Shown here piece after piece: positions 1-14,719 of a stretch of DNA of 64,000 bases; position 1 is the first letter of the stretch, and the number at the start of each line of letters is the position of its first letter. The notes beneath the pieces were generated by a model, which saw only the letters and a program-made list of their open reading frames with translations, had not been told where the DNA came from and did not search any database. The DNA comes from Macrocybe gigantea (Eukaryota > Basidiomycota > Agaricomycetes > Agaricales > Callistosporiaceae): assembly GCA_011319805.1 (NCBI GenBank), contig SJRY01000250.1:801208-865207 (forward strand). The letters are read 5' to 3'. The position numbers and the translations under genes were made by a program.

Positions 1-1843
1 TTCTGGGATGGCTATTGATTTCGTTGGCGCAGCTGCGTCAGGTCTAGGTAGCGACTTCGAGCCGTTGCTCCCGACTTTTCTTCCGGTCCTTCTTTCGCTT
101 TGCGGTCGCGTCAACAAAGTGACAGTTTCCCGTGCAAGGTCTTGCATATTCACCATTATCGAATCGACTCAACTTCCGGCTATCCTCCCTTGGTTGTTGC
201 AGTCTATAGCGGAAAAATCCAGTACGCTTCGCCTTACTGTCGCTGAAGGCATGTTAACTTGCATGAACTGTTTCAACCCGCCCGACTTGGAGAAAGATGC
301 TAGAGCAAGGGATGTAGAGGCCATTATTAGAGCAACTGCCCGAGATGCCCACCCAGACGTCAGGAAAACAAGTAGGAAAATATTTGAAGCATACAAAGTG
401 CTTCTTCCTAACAGGGTGGAAAGGTTCGTGAATTACTCTGCACACCGTTGTCGGTCATGACATGCCTTTTTACACAGGTTCACGGCACCATTGACACCCA
501 CTATGAAGAAATATCTTGACGTGAAAGCAGGGACTACGTCCAAAGTGACTCAGGCCTCTACGTCTACGAAGGGCATGAGCGACGTCGCGCGACCTACGTC
601 TGCGTCAGACAGTCAAGCTACCCAAAGTCGGTCTGCCAAATCAGACGCCAAGCAGGTCAGCGCTGGGACATGCGCAATGCGCTCGTCATCCGCGAAGCCG
701 GTATCTCGTGTTCCCTCGACAAATGCACCACTTAATAATGACGCTGGTCCACTACGGCCGCCAACACGTGCTATTTCTTCTCGTCTCCCTTCCACGAACG
801 TCGCACAGAAGACTTTGCCAACCGTTGTTATTGGGGCCCAGCCACTGGCTCGTCCAGCAAGTAGCTCGGAAGTAATGAGGCCGGACTCCTCTAGGAATCC
901 CGTCACGATCCCGATTCGCGATGTAACGCGCTTGAATCCCTTGGGAAAGCATAACATAGCCCAGAGTTACGATGGCGGCATGAGCGGTCCGCGGAGGATA
1001 CCGCTTCCTGAAGCTAAAGCAAGGCCGCCAAACCTTCCAAGCCGTGACGCAAAGCGTCAGTTATCAGATAGCATTAAACCGCGTTCTCTGGACTCTCGTC
1101 CCCAATCTTCCAATACTTTGGGATCGCTCATGAAGGGTGTTAAACCCGGTGATGTGAAGCAAAACTCATACCAGCGCGTCAACGCTAGGCATAAAGGCCT
1201 ATCTGAGAAACTTACACATCCAAAATTATCACCTCACAAGACACACGCTAAACACATTGCTCCAGGTGTTCGTCGAGGCCCCGCCACCATTAACGCAAGG
1301 ACGAAAACCAACCACCTGGCAAAACAGTCGCGATCTGCCACTCCTGCGCTTGTGCCAGTTCCTCCCTCCCCTTCGCAAGACGACACTGCAGAGACGGAGA
1401 CAAATGTAACAGGCGAAATTGTCACTCTCTTCGCGCAAACAGTGGTGGATCGTGAATTGCTGCAGTCAGATACTGACAAGGGGTCGGCCATTGATGACCG
1501 CGATCTTTCATCGGAATCAGCGGAGCAAGAAGATTGCAAAGCCGAAGTGACAATTACAGATGACCCCCAACGCATGGTCGAATTATTCCCTCCGCCCCAT
1601 CCATCGACACCTCGGCTACAAACCGCAGGATTTTTAACCACTTCAGAAGTGAGGACACCCATTTCCGACCTCCTACATTCGATCCAGCAAGGTTTCTTAT
1701 TCACCCCAGCGGCGCCCGTTTCTCGGCCAGAAAGTTGTCAAAGTTTTCTAGATGTGGTGGCAGACCAGAGAACAAAACCTTTGCAGTTTGATATGGACCG
1801 TAAGGGTATCGGGTTTCCCGCCATTGTTGAGCAACATCCATAA
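1..1843 (+). CDS. CLASP-family microtubule-associated protein, 5' truncated by window edge
   Basis: The protein enters from the left edge already in frame; the first 423 bases encode helical repeats of a TOG/CLASP_N-like domain. A 54-bp intron at 424-477 (GTTCGT...ACAG) joins ...VERF to TAPLTPTMKKYL, and the second exon runs to TAA at 1841-1843. The roughly 450 residues of exon 2 are low complexity, rich in Ser, Thr, Pro, Lys and Arg, as in the basic microtubule-binding linkers of CLASP/Stu1 proteins. In that family TOG domains bind tubulin and rescue microtubules at spindle and cell cortex. The domain assignment is by resemblance of the helical repeats. The start and N-terminal TOG domains lie outside the window. 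Confidence 0.75.
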
Positions 1844-2024
1844 TATGTGTATTCATGAGCAAAGTAGCTTTGCAATGCATGGCTTATGATCAGCAATATA
1901 TTCATGGCGAATGGGGCGTGACAGCGAGGTAAGCGACAATGCTGTCCCAGAGCAGCTATAAACGAGTGTCAGATATTTGAAATGGAAAAAAAGCATTACA
2001 AACAGTTGTTTGAACGTACGCATC

Positions 2025-2378
2025 CTAATGGCTGAGATATTTCCTTCCTTTGGCGAGCCGGCGCGCTAGAATCTTTCTGCCCCCTAAGCTTCTCTTCCGC
2101 ACAAGAAAGCCATGTCTACGCTTGCGTTTTCTTTGGGACGGTTGATATTCGGTGCCCCGCGCAATGCCCCTCTGCTGCTGGAAAGAAGGAGAAGCGAGGA
2201 TTGAGGACACTGGCCAAGTCAACGGCCACGTCTGGCGACCAAGCAGAGTAAAAGAGGCGGGAGGCCGAGAAAAAAAGAGAGCAGATATGGGGCGCGAGTA
2301 GATGGACGGTGTAGGCACTACAGGGGGCCGCTGACGGGAAAAGACAAGGCGAGCCAAGTATCTCGATATCCGAGGCAT
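2025..2378 (-). CDS. Mitochondrial ribosomal protein bL34m
   Basis: A single-exon reading frame of 117 codons. The C-terminal 43 residues are the bacterial L34 signature: [19 protein letters not shown] followed by [20 protein letters not shown]34 is a tiny, very basic protein of the large ribosomal subunit that packs against 23S rRNA. About 70 extra N-terminal residues, Arg-rich with few acidic residues, fit a mitochondrial targeting presequence, so this should be the mitoribosomal form. It is divergent from alanyl-tRNA synthetase, with 201 bp between the two start codons. The identification of the C-terminal domain is firm; the exact presequence start is inferred from the only upstream ATG in frame. 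Confidence 0.88.
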   Translation of the reverse strand: MPRISRYLARLVFSRQRPPVVPTPSIYSRPISALFFSRPPASFTLLGRQTWPLTWPVSSILASPSFQQQRGIARGTEYQPSQRKRKRRHGFLVRKRSLGGRKILARRLAKGRKYLSH

Positions 2379-2579
2379 GGCAGCAGAACTGCAGTCGGTT
2401 TTGGGACGGACGACAAAATTTTGGTGGAGTCATGTGATCCGGAGTCAGCCGAGCCCTTGAGTCATTTGGCGGGAAGAGTGCCCCTCCGCCAAATGAGGCT
2501 GAGTGGCCAATCCCGGTTATCATCCATCTTATCCCATTCACTCCTTTCGCTCAGATACTGCCGTCGGCTCTCCTCACCA
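2379..2579. promoter_or_regulatory. Shared divergent promoter region of bL34m and alanyl-tRNA synthetase
   Basis: The 201 bp between two divergent start codons contain an 11-bp perfect inverted repeat, TCATTTGGCGG at 2462-2472 and CCGCCAAATGA at 2486-2496, separated by 13 bp. The TTTGGCGGGA core of the left arm resembles the E2F/DP site of metazoans. A CCAAT box lies at 2507-2511. Function is inferred from position only. Confidence 0.5.
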
Positions 2580-6108
<3,529 letters not shown>

Positions 6109-6224
6109 TTTTATACACGAGGGTATACTGTAATTCGATTTTGCCAGGATGTAAACAATAATCACTGAGACCGTGTTCACATCTTATTCTGGATTGAGGA
6201 TTGCAGATACTAAGCTTTTGCATC

Positions 6225-6959
6225 CTATATGCAGGAGAATATCAAGCACGTGAAAAAGAAGATGGAGAGATTACTTTCCACAGAGCCTGCGCCAAACCGC
6301 AAAGCCCGTTTCCTTCGTTTCTCTGCCTCCTCAGGGTCAATCTGTTCGATCGGAGTAGGTCGTTTCTTCGAGGTTTGATCATTGGAGAGGCCAAAACGGG
6401 CTGCTCGAGCTTCGAGCTTCTGGGTATCCTTGGATATGTGTGATCAATATAAGGCACCAGGTAGTTCGTCAAGAAATGACTAACGTCAATCGGCTTATGT
6501 GTCTTCTGGGTGGCCGTCGAAGTCTGCGGATCAACAAGAGGAATGCCAAAGCGAGCAGCTCGCCTCTTCCGTTTTTCAACTTCAGTTTCTTCAGCGGATG
6601 TTGGCGCTGCGGGGGTCTCTGTCATGGCCGCGGACAAAACTGAGGGAGTTGGGGGAGGCGCAACAGATGTACTTGGTGGTTTTTCGGCGGAGGCGTCAGC
6701 TTCAATCTTGCTTTGCCTGCTATAGGTCAAAATGGCACCAGGCGATGAACCGAACGGATGCTTACTTGGCAATGGTAGGGCTGCCATTACGCTGCACAGA
6801 GGAACCGTGTTTCTTGTTGTACACGTCCAACGCAGATTGGTTATTCAATATTCTGGATATTAGCTCCTGCTTATTGGCCTTTGCAGGAGCGGATACGTTC
6901 GCGTCCGCGAGGATGGCCTTGAGGTCGACGACTTTGAGAGCCTTGAGTTTGGCGTCCAT
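6225..6959 (-). CDS. THO1: SAP-domain mRNA export factor, Tho1/SARNP-like
   Basis: From ATG at 6959 the protein begins with a SAP domain (LKALKVVDLKAILADANV, then KANKQELISRI), a two-helix nucleic-acid-binding motif. After a 46-bp intron (6765-6720) comes an Ala/Pro/Ser linker. The C-terminal half has three repeats of the signature RAxRFG: KRRAARFGIP, EARAARFGLS and KRALRFGAG, as in Tho1, SARNP/Hcc-1 and MOS11, which work with the TREX complex in mRNP assembly and export. The second intron starts near GTTAGT after PID and ends at one of two nearby AGs. The stop TAG is at 6227-6225. The gene converges on alanyl-tRNA synthetase (116 bp apart) and diverges from NF-YA (62 bp between ATGs). Confidence 0.85.
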
Positions 6960-7021
6960 GAAAGGGGTGACAGAGTGTGACTGTGACGTTTTCTTACTTT
7001 GTTTGAACCAATCATCGACCA
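6960..7021. promoter_or_regulatory. 62-bp divergent intergenic region between Tho1/SARNP and NF-YA
   Basis: Only 62 bp separate the two start codons, so each transcript's 5' leader must lie inside the other gene's promoter or be extremely short. A weak alternative is that the Tho1 transcript carries a 5' leader intron here: on the minus strand a GTAAGA donor lies in this interval. Confidence 0.6.
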
Positions 7022-7786
7022 ATGGACGTCGCCTATCAGCTCCCGAGCTTCAATGACGACCAGCCCATTGATGATGAGCCGCTCTACGTGAATGCCAAGC
7101 AGTATTTCCGCATTCTAAAACGCCGTGTTGCTCGCGCTCGACTTGAAGAGGTTCATCGTTTGTCTCGTCAACGAAAGGTTTCGTATTCCCCCTGGGATTC
7201 ACTGTCCCTGTCGTGCTCACGTTTTAATTAGCCGTATCTTCACGAATCTCGTCACAAGCATGCTATGCGTAGACCAAGAGGTCCCGGTGGTCGATTTCTC
7301 ACTGCCGAAGAGATTGCTTCTCAGAAACCTACGCCTCCAGATCAACAGAGTGGTCCCTCGACATCGGCCGAGAGTGCAGTGGATAACGGCGCAGGTCCTA
7401 ATGTCAGCGCTGTGCTATCGCCTACTGATGTCTCTCTCGCGCAAGATCCCTTCCGACCCGCTGCAAATTCCCTTGACGTCATTTATCGCCTCCCGCTTGC
7501 TATCGCCGAATCGAGCTCGCCCACATCTGCCAAGGCCGGTTCTTCTCCTCAGATCTACGCTCCTCCGAAAAATCCCACGTCCTCAGAGTCAATAACGTTG
7601 ACGACACCCTATCCTGCAACTCAAATGCATCACGTTCCACATCCCCATGCTCATGCTAGGCATCACCACTCGTCAATCAACTCCTACACCCATCCCTTCT
7701 TCACTAATAACGCCGAAGCAGACCAGAGTGCCACTTCTGCAGAAATGCAGCGAAGGACTGAGGAGATCCTTCACTTCCGCTCCTAG
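7022..7786 (+). CDS. HAP2: CCAAT-binding factor subunit NF-YA / HAP2
   Basis: Two exons, 7022-7177 and 7232-7786, encode 236 residues. The subunit-interaction helix reads YVNAKQYFRILKRRVARARLE. The intron falls between this helix and the DNA-binding segment PYLHESRHKHAMRRPRGPGG, followed by RFLTAEE. These are the two conserved blocks of NF-YA, which joins the histone-fold dimer NF-YB/NF-YC and reads CCAAT boxes. The remainder is a Pro/Ser/Thr-rich C-terminal tail with a His-rich stretch near residue 180. The protein lacks the long N-terminal Gln-rich activation domain of animal NF-YA, which is usual for fungi. Confidence 0.95.
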
Positions 7787-7944
7787 CAGTCGATTCTTCT
7801 TATTCAGAAATGTACTTGTATTTTATGCTTTGTCAATGTTCCTTGTAAATTCGCAGCAATACGGCCTATCATTTGGGTATAGTTCCAATTCAGACGTCAT
7901 TGCTATACCAGGCCTGCGTTACATCTGAAGTCTCAAATCGTCAA

Positions 7945-8624
7945 CTAAGGTTCTATGTCCATCAAGTCATCATCTGATTGTCCAGAATCCGATATGTCTT
8001 TTTTCTCCTGGTTACAGGTCGAAATTGTCGAAACGGGAGCCGGTCGGAATAAGACAAGTGCTTGACTTGTGATTGGGGTAGGTAATTGAGGTTCGGTCAA
8101 CCGGGGGGATATCTGTTTTAGTAGTGCCATAGGTATCGAGATGGGTGCGGCGTCGGCTTCATCTTCTTCTTCCGAAGACGTGTCTAAATCCGTGATTACA
8201 ATACCTATCGGTCCAGAGCTGTCAGTTAGACGAATGTCATTGACAGGCAACAGTAATGCATACGATCAGGTTCTGGTTCGTACCAGGAAGACGACTTCAT
8301 TTTTACATCAGGTATTGTGGTGTCTTCGACATTTACGACTTTCATAATGGCATCCACCCCTGGCACGAGCAATGGTCGTGTGTGCGGCTGATTGATTACT
8401 TCATAAATAACGGATGATGTCCTCGGTCGGTGGAGATCTTGAGCAGTGTCATTGACATGTCCAATGCTGAGATGTGCGAAGTCAGACTCTAGAATGCCGG
8501 CCCTCTGTCGCTTCGATGGCGGTGAACCCAAAAGGGCATCCGTATTCGTAGAATCCTCTGAATATTTTCGTTTCATACTGGGTTGGCTGAACCAGGGATG
8601 ATAGTAAGGACTCGTTGACGCCAT
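7945..8624 (-). CDS. Unrecognised acidic-tailed protein with candidate nuclear localisation signal
   Basis: Two exons joined by a 59-bp intron (GTATGC...GATAG) that restores ...YEPEPDR-IVITDLDTSSEEEDEAD.... The N-terminal region has MKRKYSEDS and PPSKRQR, good candidates for nuclear localisation signals. The C-terminal part has two acidic patches, one ending SDDDLMDIEP just before the stop at 7945-7947. The start is uncertain: an in-frame ATG also lies at 8693, giving 23 more residues with a hydrophobic run. I chose 8624 because the sequence from MASTSPYYHPWFSQPSMKRK looks like a soluble nuclear protein. I do not recognise a family. Confidence 0.6.
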
Positions 8625-8807
8625 ATGCAACATTGAAAAAGGACTTGAAAAAGCGAGAGAAAGCAGGACACGCCACAAGTTTCCAAAATGCATTGATCAT
8701 GTGATTGATAGGACATCAAGCGAAGTTGGTCATTGCAAGTACCCCTACGGTAACGAGACAGAAAAATAAAAGAAAAGCAGAGTATATAAGACGATACACA
8801 ATGGCAT

Positions 8808-9442
8808 TCAACCACGCTTTTTGGAGACACCGACAGTCTTGCCGCGGCGCCCTGTCATAGACAGTAAGAAAGCAAATCTTGCAACAGAGGCAGACAAATC
8901 GTACCAGTGGTTTTCGTATGTTGTCCTCTCACCCGCAGACCCCAATAATGTCTTAATCCTCGATGCGCGCGGATCTTCTTCAATCTCTCCAGGTCTTCTC
9001 GCAGCTTTGAATCGACACCGTTGGACAAGATCTGTGAGTTCTTTCCATCGACGATATCTTTTTGTCTATTGAGAAACCAGGCCGGGATCTTGAACTGCGT
9101 AGGATTTTGAATGATTGTAACGATGCGCTCCAACTCGTCAGAATTGAGTTCACCCGCACTATAATACGACTCAGTTCGCTTGTACCCTCATACGTCAACC
9201 TAAAGGCTCACCGCTTATTGAGATCAATATCAGCTTTCTTGCAGACAAGGTTGGAGTAGCGTCGCCCAACACCCTTGATCTCCGTCAGCGCATACATTAT
9301 CTTCCGTTTGCCATCAACATTTGTGTTAAGAGTCGTAAAATATGCTGCAGATAGATAGGGTAAGAACTGGGTGGTAAAAACAGGAATATTGAAAGAACAG
9401 TACCTGGAATTGCTGATGCGGCTCTGGTACAACGAGTGACAT
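8808..9442 (-). CDS. RPS18: 40S ribosomal protein S18 (uS13)
   Basis: Four exons on the minus strand: 9442-9404 ([13 protein letters not shown]), 9344-9212, 9158-8905 and 8851-8808. The protein continues [26 protein letters not shown] and so on through [22 protein letters not shown] to the stop TGA. This is the full-length eukaryotic uS13 protein of the small-subunit head, which contacts tRNA and bridge proteins. One base is missing near 9330: after HILRL the reading frame must shift to give LNTNVDG. S18 is normally single copy and essential, so this is probably a sequence error. Splice sites are ordinary GT-AG. Confidence 0.92.
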
Positions 9443-9905
9443 GTTCACGACGCAAGAAAGCGCGCTGCTAATGGACTACCAGCAAACGAATAGCGTGAAA
9501 CTATACAGTTGCTATCCAGCGGAGTTTGAAAGTCGGAAGCCACAAGTTACCTCACTTACCTAAGTTGTCACAGTTATTGTTTCCTGACTTGGTTCCTAAC
9601 GAGGTAGTCCTACCTGAGTTGCTGATGCAACGTCGTTAGGAATTGTATTTCGTGTTTATTTTCACCGTTACAGTACCACCATACTGTATTCTGAGGAGGT
9701 ACTTACCTTGAGTTGCTTACGTAATGTATCCAGAAATAAATATTTCTCACTTTGTCACGGAGTATGTAACCATGGGAAAGCATTGAGTAATCTATTTCCC
9801 ATCGATCATGTGAGCACAACGTGAAGGAGACTCTACACGTGATCACATTCCCGTTGCTACATTACATAATCTTCAACGCTCATTCACTACCACAGATTCG
9901 CAACT
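9443..9905. other. Intergenic region between RPS18 and a divergent membrane-protein gene
   Basis: No coding sequence seen. It contains three loosely related copies of a TACCTNAGTTG-like word (near 9556, 9611 and 9704), which may be a degenerate repeat. The right part should hold the promoter of the gene starting at 9906. Confidence 0.5.
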
Positions 9906-11280
9906 ATGCCTTGGATTACCCTCTTGACTTCTACATTCCTTTTGCTTTCTCATGTGTCTTTCGCCGGCGCTGGATCGCTTAACAAGGGTGACTCATGCAA
10001 TCAAGGGGAAAACCGTCTTCAATCTGGGAGTTATCAGTTCTGGAGCCAGTGCAACTCCCAGACATACTGTTCTTCTGCTGGAAAATGCGAGGCCAAGGGT
10101 TGCAGGAGAGACGACTTCCCTTTTGGCTACGGTCCAGATGAAAAGCTACCAGATAAATGTGCCAAAGGTCAGTTCTGCCCGGATGAAGAGGACCAGTGTC
10201 AACCTCTTCTCGCTGTTGGCAGCCCCTGTCAATTGAATCGCGATGGTAGGGTTTCGCGTCGTTTCCATCCTTCTTTTTCGCATGCTGATATATTCACGCC
10301 TTTTTTAGATCAATGCGAGGCTCCCCCGAATTTCAAGGACTTAGCTGACACCAGTGGCCGAGGATTGAACTTCAATGGGTCGGTTTGTCTGAACAACGTA
10401 TGCATGTAAGTGTCGTTCAATCGGTTTAAAGTAGGGTTTATCTTTTATTTTTGGATTTCAGGTGGGCAAATGCCACGTTGGGCACATCTTGTGCTGTTGA
10501 AAATACCCCTTACATTGCCTATGGTACAGACGGCGAGTTTATCGACATCGTTTCAAGAGGCAACTGTCAGCTTGGCATGTATTGCGATTCTCAACAGAAG
10601 GTTTGCATGCAGCAAAAGCTGTTGGGGGAATCTTGCACGGCTGATAAAGAGTATGTATCTGTGTGCTCTGCTTTCTTTCTTTTACGTCAATAACATGCCC
10701 AGATGTGACTCCTGGAACTGTCTCAGTTCCGGAGTCTGCGGACAGAGCGAGGCCACACCTCATCACTTCGGCGTATGGGTGTACATTGTCGTTGCTCTTG
10801 GTATATTCGGGGGTGTGTTCTTATTTCATCATTTGCTTAGTGGTTCATCACACCCCGGGTTATAGGCATGTTTGGTACTCTCTTCGGACTTTTCTTCACG
10901 CACCGCAAGCAGCGCGACGAGGAACGGGAAAAACGACTCCAGTACTGGCGTGAGCAGGTGCGGGGTCTTGTTCTGCTTTTTTCCTGGCATTGTTCAACTC
11001 AGTCTTGCATTGTAGAATGCTTTCCACCAAAATTTGCTGCGAATGCGGGAGAATGCCCGCGCGTCCATCTTATCATTGCCCAACAATGGTAATACTATCT
11101 TTAATGCCGTACTTGTACAACACTGACAGAGCATATGCAGATGATGCGCATGCTCCAATTCTCCAGAATGCTGCTCCTAAAGGTTCTGGGCTTCGCCATT
11201 ATTTCTCCGATGACGGGAGCACCGAATACGACGACGGACTAATGATACAGCCTAGCAAAAAATTTGACGGACGTTTTTGA
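9906..11280 (+). CDS. Secreted/type I membrane protein with cysteine-rich ectodomain, function unknown
   Basis: The start MPWITLLTSTFLLLSHVSFAGA is a clear signal peptide. The ectodomain, about 220 residues, has over 20 cysteines in spaced pairs (for example CNQGENRLQSGSYQFWSQC, CSSAGKCEAKGC, CAKGQFC, CQLGMYC, WNCLSSGVC). A single hydrophobic segment follows (WVYIVVALGIFGG...MFGTLFGLFF), then a charged cytosolic helix (THRKQRDEEREKRLQYWREQ) and a tail ending YDDGLMIQPSKKFDGRF. At least four short introns are supported by phase, starting at 10246, 10408, about 10651 and about 10815. The layout resembles a surface receptor or sensor, but I recognise no named family. The stop is TGA at 11278-11280. 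Confidence 0.75.
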
Positions 11281-11433
11281 TACCAATCTCTGCAGGATCT
11301 TAGTTATACCTTTCGATTTGCATAATATTGTGTAGACTACTGGCGTGGACTGCGGACAGCTATTTTGATATGAATGTTGTGGAATCCATACAATTACTAA
11401 CATGACGGTTTGCGGTGTTCCTCTACTCAACTT

Positions 11434-12414
11434 ATGGCTTCAGTTCCGTACTCAGAATCAGTCATCCCTCATCCCCTGCCGCAGTCACCATCCACAGCGA
11501 TCTCAAGCCACGGATTAACCTGGTCAAGTGGCGAAGCTTGGATTACCAGCGAGACGCGAAAAGGCAAGGAGCGAGAGCACTCCGACGATGCCTCCTCTTT
11601 CGATTCTGCACTCCAAGTAGGCCCTGGTTCATACCCCCCTACCAATGACGATGAGGCGGAGAGTCAGCGAGTTATGGAGGTACTCTTGTTGAGACCGCAT
11701 TGACATCCTCCCATGCTCACTAAACAATATTCTCAGACCTTGCGGCAGTGGGAAATAGTTGAACGCCAGAGACGCAAAGCCGCTCGCGACTCGTTGTCTG
11801 AAAGTACACCGACGGGCTCTACATCCACCGGCATATTTAGCGACGTGGCAAAGCACGCAGGCCTTCTGTGGCCACGTCGCAGATCAAAGCAAGTAATGCG
11901 GAACGAACTTGGAACCCATGTCGCTCTCAAGTCACAAGAAAACACCGACGATGTACCCATGGACGACATCAATGCCAGCCTTACGCCCACGCCCATCCCC
12001 AGCCCAGTGCCTTCGCCCAGATATTCCTCTGCTAATGTTCTAGACAATCCCTTCGCGCACCCTTCAGACACTTCCTACCCTTTCGCTGATGCCTACCAGT
12101 CAATAACAGCTTCACCAGTACCAGAACAGAATTCATCAGAGACACGTATATCCTCTCTTTTACATCCACCGATGCCGAAGCCCCTCGATTTACCGCCGCC
12201 TCGGACGCCCCCACCTTTAATCGCAACAAATGCAGGAAATATCAATAGCGACAGTGAAAATGGAGAAGTAAGATGGTGGCACGAATGGTTGTGCGGATGC
12301 TCAGAAGGTCCTGATCGAGGAGGCGATTATCAAGTATGTTTTCGCCCGAATGCTGCTACCTAGACTTGAGATCTAAATATTATGCAGGCGGGAAAGACGA
12401 ACCCTTTTGAATGA
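11434..12414 (+). CDS. Unrecognised Pro/Ser-rich protein with a WWHEWLCGC...KTNPFE C-terminus
   Basis: Three exons: from MASVPYSESVIPHPLPQSPS to ...SQRVME, then TLRQWEIVERQRRKAARDS after an intron ending at 11738, and a last short exon (AGKTNPFE, stop TGA 12412-12414) after an intron ending at 12387. A basic helix (WEIVERQRRKAAR) is followed by a long disordered Pro/Ser/Thr-rich region with repeated TPTPIPSPVPSP. The end is compact and unusual: EVRWWHEWLCGCSEG, then GGDYQAGKTNPFE. Closely spaced Trp and Cys residues in an otherwise disordered protein suggest a conserved terminal motif. Function is unknown. Confidence 0.65.
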
Positions 12415-12603
12415 TGATACGAGGCAACCTACTACAGTATATCCATTTCGCAGGAACGATATCGACGTTATCATCGCGCTCATATCTATTTCATTTGCCC
12501 CTCTATTGTTTTCACCTGATCCTATAATGTCACTCAACGGGGCCGGATTCGAGAAGGACTTAACTCCTCTACGGACATGCTGTAGAAGAGTTTGAAGCCA
12601 TTG

Positions 12604-14719
12604 TTATTGGGCTGCCGCGGTTCTGGTATTCACTGTCTCCACTGTCTCCACCACATTCTCGACCGCAGCCAGTTCCTCGCCAGTAATTGTAATATGAGAA
12701 TCCCGAGGCGATGCAGGAGTATGTGACATAGCTGGTGCGGCAATAAACGTCGGAACGTCCTTGTCATGAGTGGTTGGCGAAGGAGATTCCGAGGTCGTGT
12801 TTCTAAAGACATGGCGGACGCGGATTATCCAGTCTGGCCCGCCGGTGAGTGTCTTTGAGATGGTGAGGGACAGTGTCCGAGAGCGCGCTGCATTTTTGCT
12901 TAGTGTGAAAAATGGGATAGACAGGCCATCTGCAATGTACCAATGTTGCGGAAGGATAAGTGGAGGAGTCGCAGTACTTACGGATGATGATCGAACCCAG
13001 AACAACGAAGGAAACTATAGGCATAAGACAAGCAGCAAGCATCTCTTTCTCGTCCGTTGGAGGATATGTGGGTTCTGGCAATTTATGCAATGCGAGATTA
13101 GCAATAAAGATGGCACCGACGCCCATCTGGATAACTTATAAGTACTCTTGATGCGTTAACAGAGCTAGCAGCTTACAGGGCCTGCCAATGAGAGTGGTTA
13201 GCACTGCCGGTTGCCAACATCACACAAGACATACCAAAATGACCACAGAAAGCTGCTTCTCTCCAGTCACTAATTTCCGGAATCCATTTGTACAGCATAA
13301 GTATTGCGGGTATACGTCGGAGGGCGAGAATGCTGAGGAAAAGAACTACTAGACGCCAAGGGGTTATGCCTAAGGATGGCGTATTGAAAGCCCCAAACGG
13401 TAGCCAAGCACCAATGTATATGAAGCAACCACAGTTCAAAATGAGGTCGATAACGGAAGAAAATACCTCATCTTCGACATGCGTATTAAATTCCTGATCC
13501 CATGAGATTGCGCAACCTAGGGAAAGCATGGGAAGACTGTCGTATACATGGGGTTACATACCTACCAGCTGCAAATGCTGCCAACAGGTCATCACTGCCG
13601 ACCGTGCTCACCACCCCGATGGTTAGGAATGCTAGAGCTAGATACTGAGCCACATAAGATTCTCGGTCGATAAAGCCCCGCTTATGCGAGAGCTTCATAA
13701 GGTACGATGCGGCCATGCCTAGCGTTTGCTTCGTCGGTCCTATGTGCTTTGAGTGGAATAAGGAACCAACCGAACATGGCGCCGATGAAAGTTCCCATGA
13801 CGACTTGATCTGCAGAGTAGCATGTCAGGACGCCCAAAGCGACAACTGCAAATATTTCGGTACATAGCCAGCCGATTAGAATCCAATGAACAACCGCTTG
13901 ACCAGCTGTTGAGTCCAGCACGACATAAAGGGAGATGGTGAGGAATGGGAACGCCAACCCATCGTTGGCGGCAGATTCGGCGGATAATATATGGCGTAAA
14001 TTGACTGGGACATGTTTTCGAGCATAATTCCCACCTAGGACATATGCTTTAGGAGTGAGGGCATTGACGAGACGACAACGAGAGACCATACCAACTATGG
14101 CTGCACTGATGATGGGATCTGTCGGAGTTAGACATGCAGCAATGGCTAGGCACGCCGGAAAGGTTAGACGAGGAAACAATCCGCGGATGATACCTAGGCA
14201 CGAAAGATTGTGTTAACGAGGTAATCGATTAATGAACTTCGAAGGAGGCAAGCGGTCACCTGCGACGATCACCCATCCAATAGCCATTGTCGGGACAACC
14301 ATCGCTAAAAGACCTTTTGCGTGTTTCCTCATGTACGAACCAGGCAATTCGATTCCTATGGCAAAAAGGCCGGTGGCTAGAACGATACGCATTATCTCCA
14401 GAGTTATAGCGTTTGTGTGAGATCCCCATGAGTGTGGATCGAAAACGTTGGCTGCATGAGGGCCGATAATAACGCCAAAAGCCGTGCCGAGAACAACTTC
14501 GCTGATAAACAGCTTTTCTTTGACGAGGAGCGAGAGCATAGAGAACTGGAAGCGCTACATTGGCCGGGATTGCGAAAGGACAGGCCAAACTGCTCACGAA
14601 TACCACAAAACCTCCAAGGCATATATACGCCAAGCTGGTAGGAGTCACCTGCAAACGAGTCGACGAAGGAACAAAGAAAAATATCGGGACAGGCGAACCT
14701 CTGTTAGTTGTTGAATCAT
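12604..14719 (-). CDS. NHA1: Plasma-membrane Na+(K+)/H+ antiporter, NHA1/Sod2 type
   Basis: Minus-strand gene with several introns. The proposed start is ATG at 14719 (MIQQLTE), spliced to VTPTSLAYICLGGFVVF. Downstream come KEKLFISEVVLGTAFGVIIG (TM), IVLATGLFAIGIELPGSYM, ACLTPTDPIISAAIVG, the ion-translocating Asn-Asp motif in SAESAANDGLAFPF, more membrane helices (LALAFLTIGVVSTVGSDDLL; IDLILNCGCFIYIGAWLPFG), and a cytosolic tail rich in Ser/Thr/Pro ending ...NTRTAAAQ. Fungal NHA1 proteins exchange cytosolic Na+ or K+ for H+ and handle salt tolerance and pH. The cytosolic tail here is short compared with yeast Nha1. Exon borders in the middle were placed only approximately; the start exon is inferred. 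Confidence 0.85.

Noticed and set aside
1234..1704. 156-codon antisense reading frame over the CLASP C-terminal region
   Set aside because: Shadow of a GC-rich disordered coding exon.
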